A stretch of DNA of 64,000 nucleotides from Paraescarpia echinospica (lineage: Eukaryota > Annelida > Polychaeta > Sabellida > Siboglinidae), in contig CM034537.1 of the NCBI GenBank assembly GCA_020002185.1, positions 68,472,286 through 68,536,285 on the forward strand. Reading direction: 5' to 3'. Below the pieces are notes generated by a model. It had not been told where the DNA came from. It did no database searches and saw only the letters and a list, made by a program, of their open reading frames with translations. Shown here in pieces: positions 23,368-34,877 of this stretch. Made by a program: the position numbers and the translations under genes. Position 1 is the stretch's first letter. Each line of letters opens with the position of its first letter.

Positions 23368-25629
23368 ATGTCGGGGAAGAGCGCCCGCTTCGAGCCGTAT
23401 GTGGAAGAGAAGGAGAGGTTCGAAAACTACGTTGAACGGTTCGAGTTCTTCGTGATCTGTAACGGCGTATCCGCAGATGTCAAAAAGAGCATTTTCCTGT
23501 CAAACGTTGGCGCTGAATGCTACGCGAAGTTGAAGACGCAACTGAAGCCGGAGACACAGGCAAATGCGGACTACGATGAGGTAATTCGTGCGGCGACCAC
23601 GGTTTACAAACAGCAACTAACAATCATAGACATAGGCTTGAGAAACAAATTCATGAACAGACGGCGTAGGCCTTCAGAAGCATTGGCGCAGTTTGCGCTG
23701 GCGTTGCGTGAGTTATCCGGTGAATGTGAGTACCCACGTGATTATCAAGATGAGGCTCTGAGAGACATGTTCGTAAAGGGCCTGAACTTGACGGCGGTAC
23801 AAGCGAAGTTAATGCTCAGAGACAATTCGCCAACGTTCAATGAGGCTTGTCAGACGGCGATCGCCGAGGAAATGGCCGTGAAGAGCTCAGCGGAGTTCAA
23901 TGAAACGCCCGAAGATACTCCATCGGCGACGGCAGCGGTGCATCACGTGACTAGTCGGGGATCACCAAGACAGAAGCAGACGATGGTGCCGGCCGACCGA
24001 GAGTGCTTCCGATGCGGCAGACACCACTCTGCTGCTAAATGCAAATTCATTTATCAAAAATGTTACTTGTGTGGTAAAATTGATCATGTAGCAAAAATGT
24101 GCAAGTCAAAAGGCCGAAGGGAGATCAGTGTGGGCAGAGAGGTTTCTAATGCTGATGATGATGTTGATGAGGCTACTGATGTTTATGGCAGTCAAAGTAA
24201 CCTAGGTCTACATGGAGTGTACACAGCTAGCGAGGTTAAGAGAGGCATACATGTGAACATGGAGTTAAATGGACACAATGTGTCAATGCTTGTAGATACT
24301 GGGGCGGCGGTGTCTATTGTACCGGAGAATGTGTACAAAAATGTCTTGCGTAGCTTTCCACTAGAACAAACCGGTCTGAAGCTAAGGTCAGGTAAAGTGT
24401 GTGTGCCTGTCAGATATCGTGGTAACAAGCATTCATTGCAGGTGTTTGTGGCGAAAGGGTCACGACCAGCATTGATGGGGCGGGATTGGTTAAAGCAGAT
24501 ACCACTTAACTGGGGAGCAATTTTTAGTGTCAATCCCCAGATCGCTACAGAAGTAGACCAGTTGTTGATGGATATCGAGGACTGTGTCCGAAACTGTCGG
24601 GAATGCAGCCAGGTAGTGAGCACGCCGAAGGTAGCACCACTGGTTCCATGGTCGTGGGCTACGGGACCATGGGAACGTATCCATGTGGATTTTGCAGAAA
24701 AAGACGGACAGAACTTCGTTGTCGTGGTGGATAGTCATTCAAAGTGGCTGGAAGTGGTCTCAGTGTCTCGCACTACTGCAAGCAAGACGATAGTGCAACT
24801 GAGAAGAATGTTCGCAGCATTTGGCTTACCACGCGAGGTGGTATCTGACAACGGACCTCAGTTCGCTTGCGAGGAATTTGGTCGTTTCTTGAGGTTGAAT
24901 GGCGTCAAGCACATACGGTGTCCAGCTTACCACCCGGCGACGAACGGCCTCGCGGAGAGAAATGTCCAGACGTTTAAGAAGATGCTTGCAAAATCCAACA
25001 GCCAGCTACCATTGCAGGACCGTCTGTCGGACATACTGTTTCAGTACCGAAACACACCGCATTCGCTTACGGATAAAACGCCGTCGGAGTTGTTCCTGAA
25101 CCGAGCGCCACGCATCAGACTTGCGATGACGAAACCCAGTCACGAAGCAAAAGTGCAAGATCGGCAATTAAAACAGAAACAACAGCATGATGGAGCTCAT
25201 TCAGGCATTCGCAAGTTCGACGTCTACCAGAGAGTGAGAGTCAGAAACATGAGAGGAGGAATGGAGAAGTGGACACTGGGAACGGTGGTCAGAGTTTTAG
25301 GGCCACTGACATATTTGGTCAGACTGCCAGGAAACAGGAGGCGATCCGTTCATGTGGACCACATGTTCGCGAATGATGACCACCCAGCTACACCAGAAGG
25401 TTGGAGCGATATCGCGATTGCACCTCCCATTGTCGTGACATCCGAGCCAGAGCCTGTAGTGGTCGATCCGGTCGATCCGGTCGATCCGGTCGATCCAGTA
25501 GGTCATGGAGGGCAAACAGAACAAGCACCTAAGGCACCTAAGGCACCAACACCGATTGTCCTTCAGTCGCCAGCTGCTGTCAGGCGTTCATCACGAGCTA
25601 TCAAACCTGTTGTTAAGTTGAATTTGTGA
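23368..25629 (+). CDS. Gag-protease-integrase fusion without RT/RNase H
   Basis: This is a single uninterrupted 753-codon frame. Residues 1 to about 180 are a retrotransposon gag domain. Two zinc knuckles follow (CFRCGRHHSAAKC and CYLCGKIDHVAKMC). A retropepsin domain has LVDTGAAVSIV as the catalytic Asp motif and LMGRDWL near its end. The frame then passes from the protease (INPQ-like NPQIATEVD) straight to the integrase region, CVRNCRECSQVV. The integrase core has Asp in HVDFAEKD, Asp in SDNGPQF and Glu in NGLAERN, so its D,D,E triad is present. A chromatin-end tail with a VDP repeat closes the protein. The whole RT and RNase H segment is missing, yet the frame is kept. The product could be made and could bind RNA or DNA, but any mobility must rely on RT in trans. 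Confidence 0.9.
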   Translation: MSGKSARFEPYVEEKERFENYVERFEFFVICNGVSADVKKSIFLSNVGAECYAKLKTQLKPETQANADYDEVIRAATTVYKQQLTIIDIGLRNKFMNRRRRPSEALAQFALALRELSGECEYPRDYQDEALRDMFVKGLNLTAVQAKLMLRDNSPTFNEACQTAIAEEMAVKSSAEFNETPEDTPSATAAVHHVTSRGSPRQKQTMVPADRECFRCGRHHSAAKCKFIYQKCYLCGKIDHVAKMCKSKGRREISVGREVSNADDDVDEATDVYGSQSNLGLHGVYTASEVKRGIHVNMELNGHNVSMLVDTGAAVSIVPENVYKNVLRSFPLEQTGLKLRSGKVCVPVRYRGNKHSLQVFVAKGSRPALMGRDWLKQIPLNWGAIFSVNPQIATEVDQLLMDIEDCVRNCRECSQVVSTPKVAPLVPWSWATGPWERIHVDFAEKDGQNFVVVVDSHSKWLEVVSVSRTTASKTIVQLRRMFAAFGLPREVVSDNGPQFACEEFGRFLRLNGVKHIRCPAYHPATNGLAERNVQTFKKMLAKSNSQLPLQDRLSDILFQYRNTPHSLTDKTPSELFLNRAPRIRLAMTKPSHEAKVQDRQLKQKQQHDGAHSGIRKFDVYQRVRVRNMRGGMEKWTLGTVVRVLGPLTYLVRLPGNRRRSVHVDHMFANDDHPATPEGWSDIAIAPPIVVTSEPEPVVVDPVDPVDPVDPVGHGGQTEQAPKAPKAPTPIVLQSPAAVRRSSRAIKPVVKLNL

Positions 25630-25714
25630 TTATTCACCCAGTTACTCTTGGTATAAGCTTGCTATATTAGTCGCAGATGGTTCTTTAGAATAGTTCTATT
25701 TTAAGGTGGAGAAA

Positions 25715-25879
25715 TGTTGTATATTGATGTAACGGGTACTAGTTGTAAGTGTCCGTCTGTGTTTTGTACCGTTTCTGCAATACATACCAGAGGCACTCTG
25801 GGATACCGCCAACCTCATGTGTAGTTGATTACTATTCATAATCTGTCTCCTTAAACATGCAAACTCCACAATACACAAC
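25715..25879 (+). repeat. 3' LTR
   Basis: Second copy of the LTR, preceded by a purine-rich tract and followed by the target duplication CAGTC. Confidence 0.92.
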
Positions 25880-26390
25880 ACAGTCCTTCCTTTACCGAGG
25901 TCACAGTGAACGATTTATTCAGGTGACGGCCAGGACTCAGGTTTATGCTAACAGCTTTTTTAATAGAACAGTAAAGAACTGGAACGGACTAACCGTGTTT
26001 GCAACCACGTGGACATTTTAAAATCTAGGCTGGGCAGACGACTCTAAATTCCCTGTAGTGCTTTGGCACATGCCCCCGCCCCCTATATTGGCGTAATGAC
26101 GTTATGGTTTTTGCCAATTATTATATAGACATACATCACTGCAATTGGAGGTAATTAAGTCGTACAAAGATTATTTGGACAACACAATATACTCCAGTGT
26201 TAAAACAGTTGGTGTGGATACTACTATCCGCATAATTGATCGTTTACATCCAAAATCATGTTGTGGATAAGATGGTATATCAACAAATTCATTAAAAAGT
26301 ATAACATTTATAATCGCAATGCAATAACTCCCAGTGGCGTCATTTTGTATTGGAGGGGGCCATCCGGCATCCAAGCAAGCAATGAACAAT

Positions 26391-26393
<3 letters not shown>

Positions 26394-26423
<30 letters not shown>

Positions 26424-26540
26424 GCATGTATGTATGTACGAATATTGGACACTCTAGTTTATCGTACACTACATACTTGCATGCATGCATGCATGCATGC
26501 ATTTATGTAGTGTACAATAAACTAGAGTGTCCAATATTCG
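26394..26540. repeat. (TA)n run and 37-bp-arm hairpin with GCAT loop
   Basis: After a TA/TATG run, an arm at 26439-26475 (starting CGAATATTGGACACTC) is matched by its reverse complement at 26504-26540 with about one mismatch. The loop is (GCAT)n. The structure looks like a small foldback element or a cruciform-prone site. Confidence 0.85.
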
Positions 26541-28640
26541 TGCATCGCATGATTCCATCGCAATGCTGCATTGTGTCGGTTTCTCAAACCCAACTCGTTG
26601 AAACTGAATGACGACATAACAAAAAAGGTTTACTGACCAGTGTAGCTGTCAGTTCAACAAAAACTTTCATAAAAGCCGTCAAACTAAGAGAAAAACGACA
26701 CAATACCAGAGAGACACGAACCCATAAAGCCCCTACATAATATCCACCTAAAGCTACCATATTTCCCATGCTACATCTCCCAAACCTACAGACAAGCAAC
26801 ATGACAAATACCAACACTCAGTCACTTACTCCGATGAAACAATAAACATTCGTATCTTAACATGGATGATGAGGCGCTGGCGTTCAACCAATAACTTCAC
26901 AACAAATCAATTCCGCAGCGGCGGCGTCGAGTGAGCTTCACAAAAATATCCGTATCATGTGTAACGTTGTCGCTTATTAAACTTATCAAACTTATAAATT
27001 CACGATACGAAGTTCCGACTACCCAGTGGAAAATCGACTAGATAAATTGCTTTGGCCGCAATGTGCAACTTGATCTTAGTCCAGTAAATAATCATATTGC
27101 CGGGCAACTTGATCTTAGTCTAATAACTAATCATCTTGACGGGCAACCATCATTTTGCATCAAGCACATTGTGAACGATGACATTTTCGTTGCCCTGTCA
27201 CCTCTTGGGGTGCAGCCTGCTGGATACTTATCGCTTACGACAGAAGCAGCGGATTCCTCCACTTTAGGTAACTTAATCCCATTTGAATGATAACAAATTT
27301 CTTTGCCAAAGGGTAGGACTGGGAACAACAACGGTAGCCACAATGACTCATCCAGCGATGACGTCACATGCCGCGGCTCACAACTGATATCAGCGTCTCA
27401 ATCAAAAGGCACATGTACATACTGGAGATGAATGTAATTGTACATGCAACAACAATGACGTAAACAAAAGTTCCATACGTCACTACAAGCACCATTTTGT
27501 ACGCGTTGATCTCATCATGACGTAAGCCCAACCAAGTAGTTTCGTCATGAACGGACCAAACGGATATTTCCGGTTATTAAATCATAACTGTACGACAGGA
27601 CCCAATTAACACCGTGTGCCGGACATGATTAATTGTTTTCCCAAGCTCTCACTTTCTTTTGCGTTATTTAGTAACCAAAATACGCTTCACACAAAAATAG
27701 CAGACGGCCACGTTTTGTCCTTAGCATAGTTATATACAAATCTATCTAGACTTTGTTTTATAGAAATCTGAGTTAATAAAAAAATTAAATATCAGGTGGC
27801 TCGTGTGTTAGCGACCAAGCTTTGGCTTAATAGGAGTCTATCTGAACCATATTATCTGAACCATATTATGCTTTGTAAAGCCGAAGTTATCATTTAGTAC
27901 ATAAATCGTCTGATAATTAAAATTTGAAATGAATAGTATTGGTGTTATTTTATGTACATAAGTTATATTGTATAGTATGGATACAGGTGACACGCAGCGT
28001 CCTCGGTTAATTTAATCTGATGGTACCAGGGAACAAAAACCTCCACTGGCGACCGAATCAAATGGTATAGAATATTTGTCGCTGCCGCGCCGCGGTAACT
28101 TCAGCTTTTTCCCTGGCTCGGCTAGACTAGTGACATCGGACGACGGGGTGGTGCTGTTGCTATTGAAAAAATCTGCGTAACTTCAGCCTTATTGCGCCAA
28201 ATTCCTAGGTCTAGGGGGCACGTGACACCCACGCCCCTTCGATCCGCGTGTGGGTACTAACTACCAAGATGGTCAGTGCTGTTGCAGTTACGGGTTAGAC
28301 TGCTAAGAGGACATGCATTGTGCGTGTTGGAAGAGTTCTGTCACGACTGTTTCATATAAACGCAACGCCCTTAGCGTTTACAACGAGCATATATATTGTG
28401 TTAAATTACTTCATTATAGGTAATTGTATGGTCTCCAATGCACTGTATAAAGATGTCAATTACACATAGGCGGTTTAAAAAGAAACAATTACAATACAGC
28501 TATTATCCCGCATAATATTCGTGTGGTAATAATTGTGCGTAAGCATACTCATTACCCCCAACACTGCATAAACATAGACTGTATGTGTGTTGTAATTATT
28601 TGTATACATAACCATAATCTCCTCTGTATAACTTCCTCTG
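26541..28640. other. Non-coding stretch upstream of the first CARD gene
   Basis: No gene was recognised. A ~45-bp imperfect direct duplication (CAACTTGATCTTAGTC blocks) lies at 27064-27150. Small ORFs at 27063-27290 and elsewhere have no family motifs. Confidence 0.45.
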
Positions 28641-28644
28641 CAGG

Positions 28645-28891
28645 ATTTTCCCGTGGAAATATGTTGGCACAGCACATAACCACGGCGCAACAACAGTATT
28701 CGCTATATCGGTGCACAGCAAAAAATTACAATCGGCCTATCCAAAGATATAACGCTGCTTGGGTAGACGTCAGATGTTTGAATACAACGGATTTCTCTTG
28801 TCGCACACCTCCCCCGGATACAGCGTGTATATGTGGGGCTGACACGCACCTTCGCCGAGAACACTCGTCTCAAGCACCACCGATTGGGTAA
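28645..28891 (+). other. Exon-like ORF just upstream of the first CARD gene
   Basis: After CCTCTGCAG (acceptor-like) the frame is open to TAA at 28889-28891. It has a coding-like composition, including NYNRPIQRYNAAWVDVRC and a Cys/His block DTACICGADTHLRREH that resembles a metal-binding pair. It ends 17 nt before the CARD ATG. It could be the terminal exon of another gene, or an upstream exon or uORF of the CARD gene. I do not recognise the family. Confidence 0.35.
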
Positions 28892-28908
28892 TAATTTACT
28901 GCTTGAAT

Positions 28909-31388
28909 ATGAATCAGTTGCACCGCAACGTGCTCAAAGACAACTGGACCTATTTACTTCAAAATATATATACGAAAGGAGAACTGTTCTGGGGTTATCT
29001 TACTGAGAAGAGGGTTCTGACAGATGGCATGATGGACGAAATAAAGGTATAGATGTTTTTAAATATTAAAAACAATGCTACCATGAACGCTCACAAGGAC
29101 ACGCGCACACCCAAACACGCACGCACGCACGCACGCACGCACGCACGTGCGTGCGCACGCTCGCACACACACGATTCATGTATGCCATATTTTACGGTTC
29201 CGATACCTATTTTCGTTCAAATGCCAAATGCGATGTGTATGTCTATAAATGGATATCGCGATTGTACACCATACTACTACTACTACTAATTCCTGTTGTA
29301 TATTTTACCAGGAAGTGAACACGCACGGTACGTGGACCAAGCAATAGCATCAATGCTGCAAGGTTTACCATTAATTTTTATATATTTATGTGAGTTTATT
29401 TAGTATATTTCCAAAACTGTCATTGGTAACATATTTAATCCTGCCACACTATTATTATCTGTGAGCTTCTAATCAACTTACCACACAACAATATATTTCG
29501 CAAAGCTTGCGGTTAGGCCAAGAGTACGCCTAAACGCAATGCATTACGCACAAGCCTTCCACTAACAACGTGCAGTAATCTTTTGTCAGAGTTGCTCAAC
29601 AAAGTCTGAGAAAATCGCCAAACTGCTGGAAATTCTCCAAACCTGTGGACCAGACGCCAACAATATGTTCATTGAGGCTCTGATTAAAGGCTCGCAGTCT
29701 TTCATTGCTGAGAAGCTGAAACAGGACGAAGGTCAGTGTTTTATACTGCAACGTTTTGTTGATGCGTAGATTAACATCATATCCAAGACATACACAATTC
29801 GTGGCTTTTAAGCTAATTAATAGGGTAGTAAAGGTACTAGAACATTTATACATACAATTTAGATAGAAATTACGGTTACAGGCAGAACATTTATATAACT
29901 AAATGTAATATCACGATAATAACGTTGACCGTTGAATCAGATGACTAAGCAAGTCATAATAGATCTTCAAATATATCGAAGTTTGTAATATTTAAACATC
30001 TTCACGTAGTATGTCATTCCAAAGAAATTTACGTATCACACAACTATCTCGTTCAAACGTGTATTTAAGACCTACTTGTGAATCAATCAACAAGAACACT
30101 GCACTGTTTACAAAACAAAACAAACATTTCTTATATGTAACCGCACACCTGGTTACTATATACTATCGACTCTAGCTTAATGATTATTTAACATGAAACC
30201 AACTGTCTTTCAGCGAGCGCTCAATACGGCCATGTGTTGGAGGCGTATGTTGCAAGCGACTCTTCTAAAGATACATGTATGAAATCATTCAAAGACTCCA
30301 CGAGTAAGATGATGATATTTGGTAAACAGATGTCTGATGTGATCGGGGAAGATCAGGCGAAAGCGTTGGAGGCAACAGAGGAAGAACGCAACAAGGCAAT
30401 CGAAGAGGCAGAGTCACTACGTACTTATCTTGGACTTTACGTAAACATGGCTGCGGCAATAGCCAGCGAGCTGTCTGACTCTCATATATCAGACGTCGCA
30501 GTCGCAGAACTGCAGAAACAACTCGACACATACGAGTCAAAGTTCGACGTCACGAACATGAACAAATATATTCCTACTTTCTACGACGACATGCAGAACA
30601 TCGTTACGTATGTACGTAAAAATCTGAAAGGTTTCGGTAGTCGTAATCGCGATGTCGAGACACAGACGGAAGAAGCAATACAGAAGGAAGAAGCGAGCGA
30701 GATGATCAAATCAGTCAAGACGCATCTTCATGATCGGAAGACAATGTGTGGCACTGTAAAAACGGAATCCAACACAGAAGGCATCGATGATTCGGGTGTA
30801 GATACTGAATCTGTGTCACACACTGAAGAGCCAGACTGTGCGTCGCTGCTGTATAATTGTGAAGAGATGATCCGACTGCTTAATAAAAATATTCAGCTCC
30901 AGGAGGATTTTGCTGGCCAAACGAAACGTTTAAGCAAGATGAAACAGGATAAACAAAAACAAACAAAACACATGAAACAATTGGAGGGTACAATTAAACA
31001 AACACGGTCGCAGAAGGAAGCAAACGAAAAGGACCTACAACACCGCATGAAATCGGCTATCCGCGTTACGCAAAGCTTCTATAGTCGCAGGTCGGGTGAG
31101 ATAAGCTCAGGCTTAGAAGATAGATCAGACGAGAAGCAAGGCGCTGCCCCAACAGTTCGAACAAACTCAAAAGACGAATTCCAGTTCAACAACAAATCGC
31201 AGTCGTATCCGCCAGAAACACAGAAACCTAAACGTGCAGTGACAAAAGACAAAGTATCACCTAGCTCCAATGACAAATGCCAAAGGAAGGATCTTAATAG
31301 CATTAAGAACAACCCGGGGTTAAAGAAGGGACGTGGACTAAGGCCCATGACATGGGGCGTGGTATATCCCAACGTTAGCTATCAGTGA
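28909..31388 (+). CDS. CARD plus coiled-coil protein (gene 1), three exons
   Basis: Exons are 28909-29046, 29590-29731 and 30214-31388, joined by GT-AG introns in phases 0 and 1. Together they encode about 484 residues. Exons 1 and 2 form a caspase-recruitment domain. The first half has LHRNVLKDNW, GELFWGYL and VLTDGMMDEI; the second has KIAKLLEILQTCGPDANNMF and AEKLKQDEG. Exon 3 encodes a helical region (LEATEEERNKAIEEAESL), a second basic coiled coil (KRLSKMKQDKQKQTKHMK) and a disordered polar tail. CARD proteins of this layout act as cytoplasmic adaptors that nucleate filaments in innate-immune or cell-death signalling. Which partner this one binds is not visible. A paralogue with the same exon phases lies at 57887-63232. 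Intron 1 holds an (ACGC)n microsatellite. Confidence 0.82.
29105..29172. repeat. (ACGC)n / (AC)n microsatellite in intron 1
   Basis: A simple repeat inside the first intron of the CARD gene at 28909-31388. It includes alternating purine-pyrimidine sequence (GTGCGTGCGCACGC) of Z-DNA type. Confidence 0.9.
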
Positions 31389-31572
31389 TAATCGCACATT
31401 AGTTCAGGTTGTATAATGATGTCAACAGTGAAAGAGTTTATCTGATGTGTACGTATCATGCTATAACATTATGTTGATATTAGAAGGATGTCCACATATC
31501 TTTTGCAGGCCCTACATGTTGACGTTAAGAGTTGAATTAATTAAATGAACGAGAGGTTCATGCAAACATTGA

Positions 31573-31606
31573 CAACACGTTACTAGACACACACACGCAC
31601 ACACAC

Positions 31607-31697
<91 letters not shown>

Positions 31698-31859
31698 CAC
31701 GCACACACACGCACGCAGACACACACACTTACACACTCACACACACACTCACACACACACGCACATACTCACACACACACACACGCACACACACACATAC
31801 ACACTCACACACACACACGCACACACTCACACACACATACGCACACACACGCACACACA

Positions 31860-31896
<37 letters not shown>

Positions 31897-32080
31897 TCAC
31901 ACACACGTACGCACACACACGCACAAACACGCACACACAGACACACACACACACAAACATACACACACACTCACACACATACACACGCACACACGCTCAC
32001 ACACACACTCACACAAACACACACACTCACACACACACACACACCTACCAGCACACACACACACGCACGCACGCACGCAC
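31573..32080. repeat. Long (AC)n-derived microsatellite
   Basis: About 500 bp of (AC)n occur with ACGC, ACAT and ACTC variants, followed by a smaller patch at 32205-32232. The tract starts about 185 bp downstream of the CARD gene stop. ORFs across it are artefacts. Confidence 0.95.
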
Positions 32081-32499
32081 ATACTCGCACACTTGCAAGT
32101 GTCTATAAAACAACACGCATCATAAATATGAGTATACAATGTTTGAAGGAGGGTAACTCCGAAATCACTGATTTTTGTTTGTAAATTGTATTCGTTTGTT
32201 GTACACACGCACGCACACACGCACGCAAGCACGTGCCGACTACGTACACAAATAGCTGTACCAGCAGCAGTACTATCGTGAAAATCACACGTTCCACGTC
32301 TCTAACGATCTCCTTTCAGGAAATGTTTTAGCAGACGTCGAGAAGACAGTCTTTCGAAATTATTTCACTCATCAATGCATTCTTAATAGGTTATTACATT
32401 ACTTCATACCATTGTTCAATTAACAGCTTAACTCACCATGATGACTGCTGTCACTGTTAATGTTGAACGTGCATCATAATAATATATGCAGGTATTCTG

Positions 32500-32850
32500 C
32501 CAAATTAGTGATATGTTTACATTTTTCCCGTGACGTTTCGGCTGCTTTCAGCATTCTTCCTCTGACGGCTACCGCTAGATAGCGACACGGTAGTCCTTTA
32601 ACGCAGACGTAGTCACTCCGGAGTGTGCCCCCACGGCTGCGCCCTGGGTGGCTCTTCAAGAGATGGTCATAGATGTGTGAGAGTCGGTACTTCATCTCGA
32701 TTCATGCTGTCTTTGGTTTTTCTAATCCAGATCGCTTCTTTGGTGTGAAGTCCTACGTCTGCGCTGAAGGACTACCGTCTCGCGATCTAGCGGTAGCCGT
32801 CTGAGGATGACTACTGAAAGTAGCCGAAACGTTACGGGAGAAAAGGCAAA
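32500..32850. mobile_element. Penelope-like terminal fragments in inverted orientation with hammerhead-like cores
   Basis: Bases ~32525-32613 and ~32750-32845 are inverted copies of each other (shared CTACGTCTGCG, GACTACCG and CTAGCGGTAGCCGTC in reverse complement). The right copy continues as CTGAGGA, a GACTAC...GTAGCC stem, then GAAAC. The left copy on the - strand has the same layout with a changed first core (CAGAGGA). CUGANGA-stem-GAAA is the hammerhead ribozyme core known from Penelope-like element terminal repeats. The flanking helices were not verified. Confidence 0.45.
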
Positions 32851-33220
32851 CTGACTGTGAAATAAGTAAAAATATCACTCATTTGAACCATCCAGTCTGA
32901 TGATACTCAGGTATCCTGTCATGTTTTCGTATAACACCATAATAAATTATGTGCATGCAATGTAGGGCCTATATAATGTTTATTTATTTATTTTATTTGC
33001 AGTTGTATTGCAGGTGTTTGTGATTTTGTAAAATACAGTCATGTCTGTTGTACCGCAAAAATATTTTGTTCAGCTGAGACAATAAAGAACATCCTTGAAT
33101 GGATTGATGATCCGGTTACTTTGTAGTTATAATATGACATAATTATTACCTCACAAGAAACGTCTTTCTCTTCTTTTGAATATTTCGACTGCTTCTCACA
33201 GTCTTCGTCGGCAGTGTGAC

Positions 33221-34877
33221 GTGTATAAGTAATAACCAACAAAACAACATATTTTCAAAGTTGAAACTATTTAATTTACATCATCATCACAGTAGAACCC
33301 ATCATCGCTTGAATCACATTCCCACCCCCAATTTTCTCTATCGCCGGTGTCAATGGGTGCAGGGGGAGGTGGATCGTACTAAGGACTTGCTGGTTCGACG
33401 ACTGGACGGGTAGCGAGGAGCTGTCGGCGGACAGCATAGAAGTGAATATGTTTAAAAATAAAATCGACACATACCTCAGAAGGGCTGGATATATGTAGAT
33501 AACAGGGTAGGACTCTCGATAAGCCAAAGGGCTTCCTTGTCCACCTGCCATCTAGGGTTAATTCTCTGGATGGCAATCTTGTTAAATCTTGTTAAATGTA
33601 TTAGTATATATTGTTAGTATTATTAATAGTAGTTATATAATGATTGGACACTTACGTCCACTCCGAGTACATTTGCATGATGTAACAATGTATAATGGTA
33701 ATTTAGCCTGTCAAACTCCCCTTTGAATAGATTCTAATGATGCAATCAAGAGCCCAATTAAACAAAGAACTCGCTCCAGAAGTCAACAATGCACCATATA
33801 ACAGCAGGACATGGTATTCATCTACAGATTCTACCAGTGATTCAGAACAGAATAGTGAATACTGACAAAACGGGATGAAACTTAACTGCATGTGAATGGA
33901 TCAAGCCAGAGAAACTCGGGGCAGCTCAATTATTGAGAAGTTGCTGACAGGGCCATGACTCAACGCCTCATTATAGCATGAGACGCTAAGGTATGACTGG
34001 ACTGCCTAACAACAGGTGGAAGTGAGATATTAAACACCTGTTAGAAATGAGAGTCAGACAGACACATTGCCTAGGGTTGAGAGTGAGACAGAACAATGAC
34101 TTGAGCCCATGAGGTAGTCTATTGTGCATAGGTAGGATGCTGGACACTAGCAATATAGTGTACATTATTATTATTCCAGATGACTGCTCTAGTGCTGTGG
34201 CTGTTTCAAGTACGCAGTGGACACTGCCATACAGAGAGTTGACAACTGTCACAATGGCCACATGACATTTCACCATCCACAGTATACAGTCTATCATATT
34301 CCTCCATCATGCTAAAATGCTCTAGTAGATAGTAATATGTTTAGAGTACCAACTTGCATTAAATTCAAAATATACACATATAACTGTTATGATATAGCTT
34401 ACAAAATGCACTTAACATATTATATGGGTAATTGTCTAGAAAAGTGTCATATTGGCTATTCAAATTTATAAAATGTCAAAGTATTCCCATATTTTTTTAA
34501 GTTGTCGCATATCAGGCTAATGTAGCATCGTAATCGATTGCCATACGCAGCAGAGCTTAAATATTTTTTTGGTGGGTGGGAGGGGGTTAAAAATAGCATT
34601 GTAAACTGTCTTCTGGGAGAACTTGCATATATCCTCGTTTTGAGTTTACAACCACTGGTGGGAGTATTTTTAGCACATTGTCTATGGGTTCTCCTCATTC
34701 CCCACATCAGTCCACTAAATACGATCGGTATTCTTTCAAATAAGTGACTTTTACTTATCCATCTTGGGTGATGCCATCAATCTGAAGCATATTATAGTAA
34801 CTCATTAGATGTGCCAGTATTTGTCGCTATGATGTTGATTTATCTCTTCTCTTGGTCTTTCTGCCATGAGCTTGCTG
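33221..34877 (+). repeat. Arm 1 of a large inverted duplication
   Basis: This block reappears in reverse complement at 48058-49975. Shared landmarks include CGTGTATAAGTAATAACC at the outer end, a LINE tail (NMFKNKIDTYLRRAGYM), the segment around 34000-34320 and GAGCTTGC at the inner end. Similarity is high along the length apart from indels. No intact gene lies inside. Confidence 0.85.

Larger units (their letters stand above)
23176..25879 (+). mobile_element. Compact Ty3/gypsy-type LTR retrotransposon lacking RT
   Basis: Two nearly identical ~165-bp LTRs (23176-23341 and 25715-25879) begin TGTTGTAT and end CAACA. They are flanked by the 5-bp target duplication CAGTC. A primer-binding-site-like TGGCGACGAG follows the left LTR, and a purine tract AAGGTGGAGAAA precedes the right LTR. 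The interior holds one ORF only. Near-identical LTRs point to a recent insertion. Total length is about 2.7 kb, roughly half that of an autonomous element. Confidence 0.92.
22960..26045 (+). pseudogene. Non-LTR RT C-terminal relic, split by an LTR element
   Basis: Left of the LTR element, 22960-23175 encodes a C-terminal LINE block (IHRRAARFVMGNNSRESS, LGRLREVSRFAMFSKYLH). Right of it, from 25880, the sequence continues as RFIQVTARTQVYANSFF and RTVKNWNGL, the usual end of CR1/Jockey-type proteins. Removing 23176-25879 plus one target copy joins the two halves. The relic has frame breaks and is old. Confidence 0.75.

Noticed and set aside
23368..25629. Host gene made from gag and integrase (domestication)
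   Set aside because: The ORF lies between near-identical LTRs with a target duplication, so it is part of a recent mobile element.
31512..32232. Cys/Val-rich ORFs
   Set aside because: Translation of an (AC)n microsatellite.
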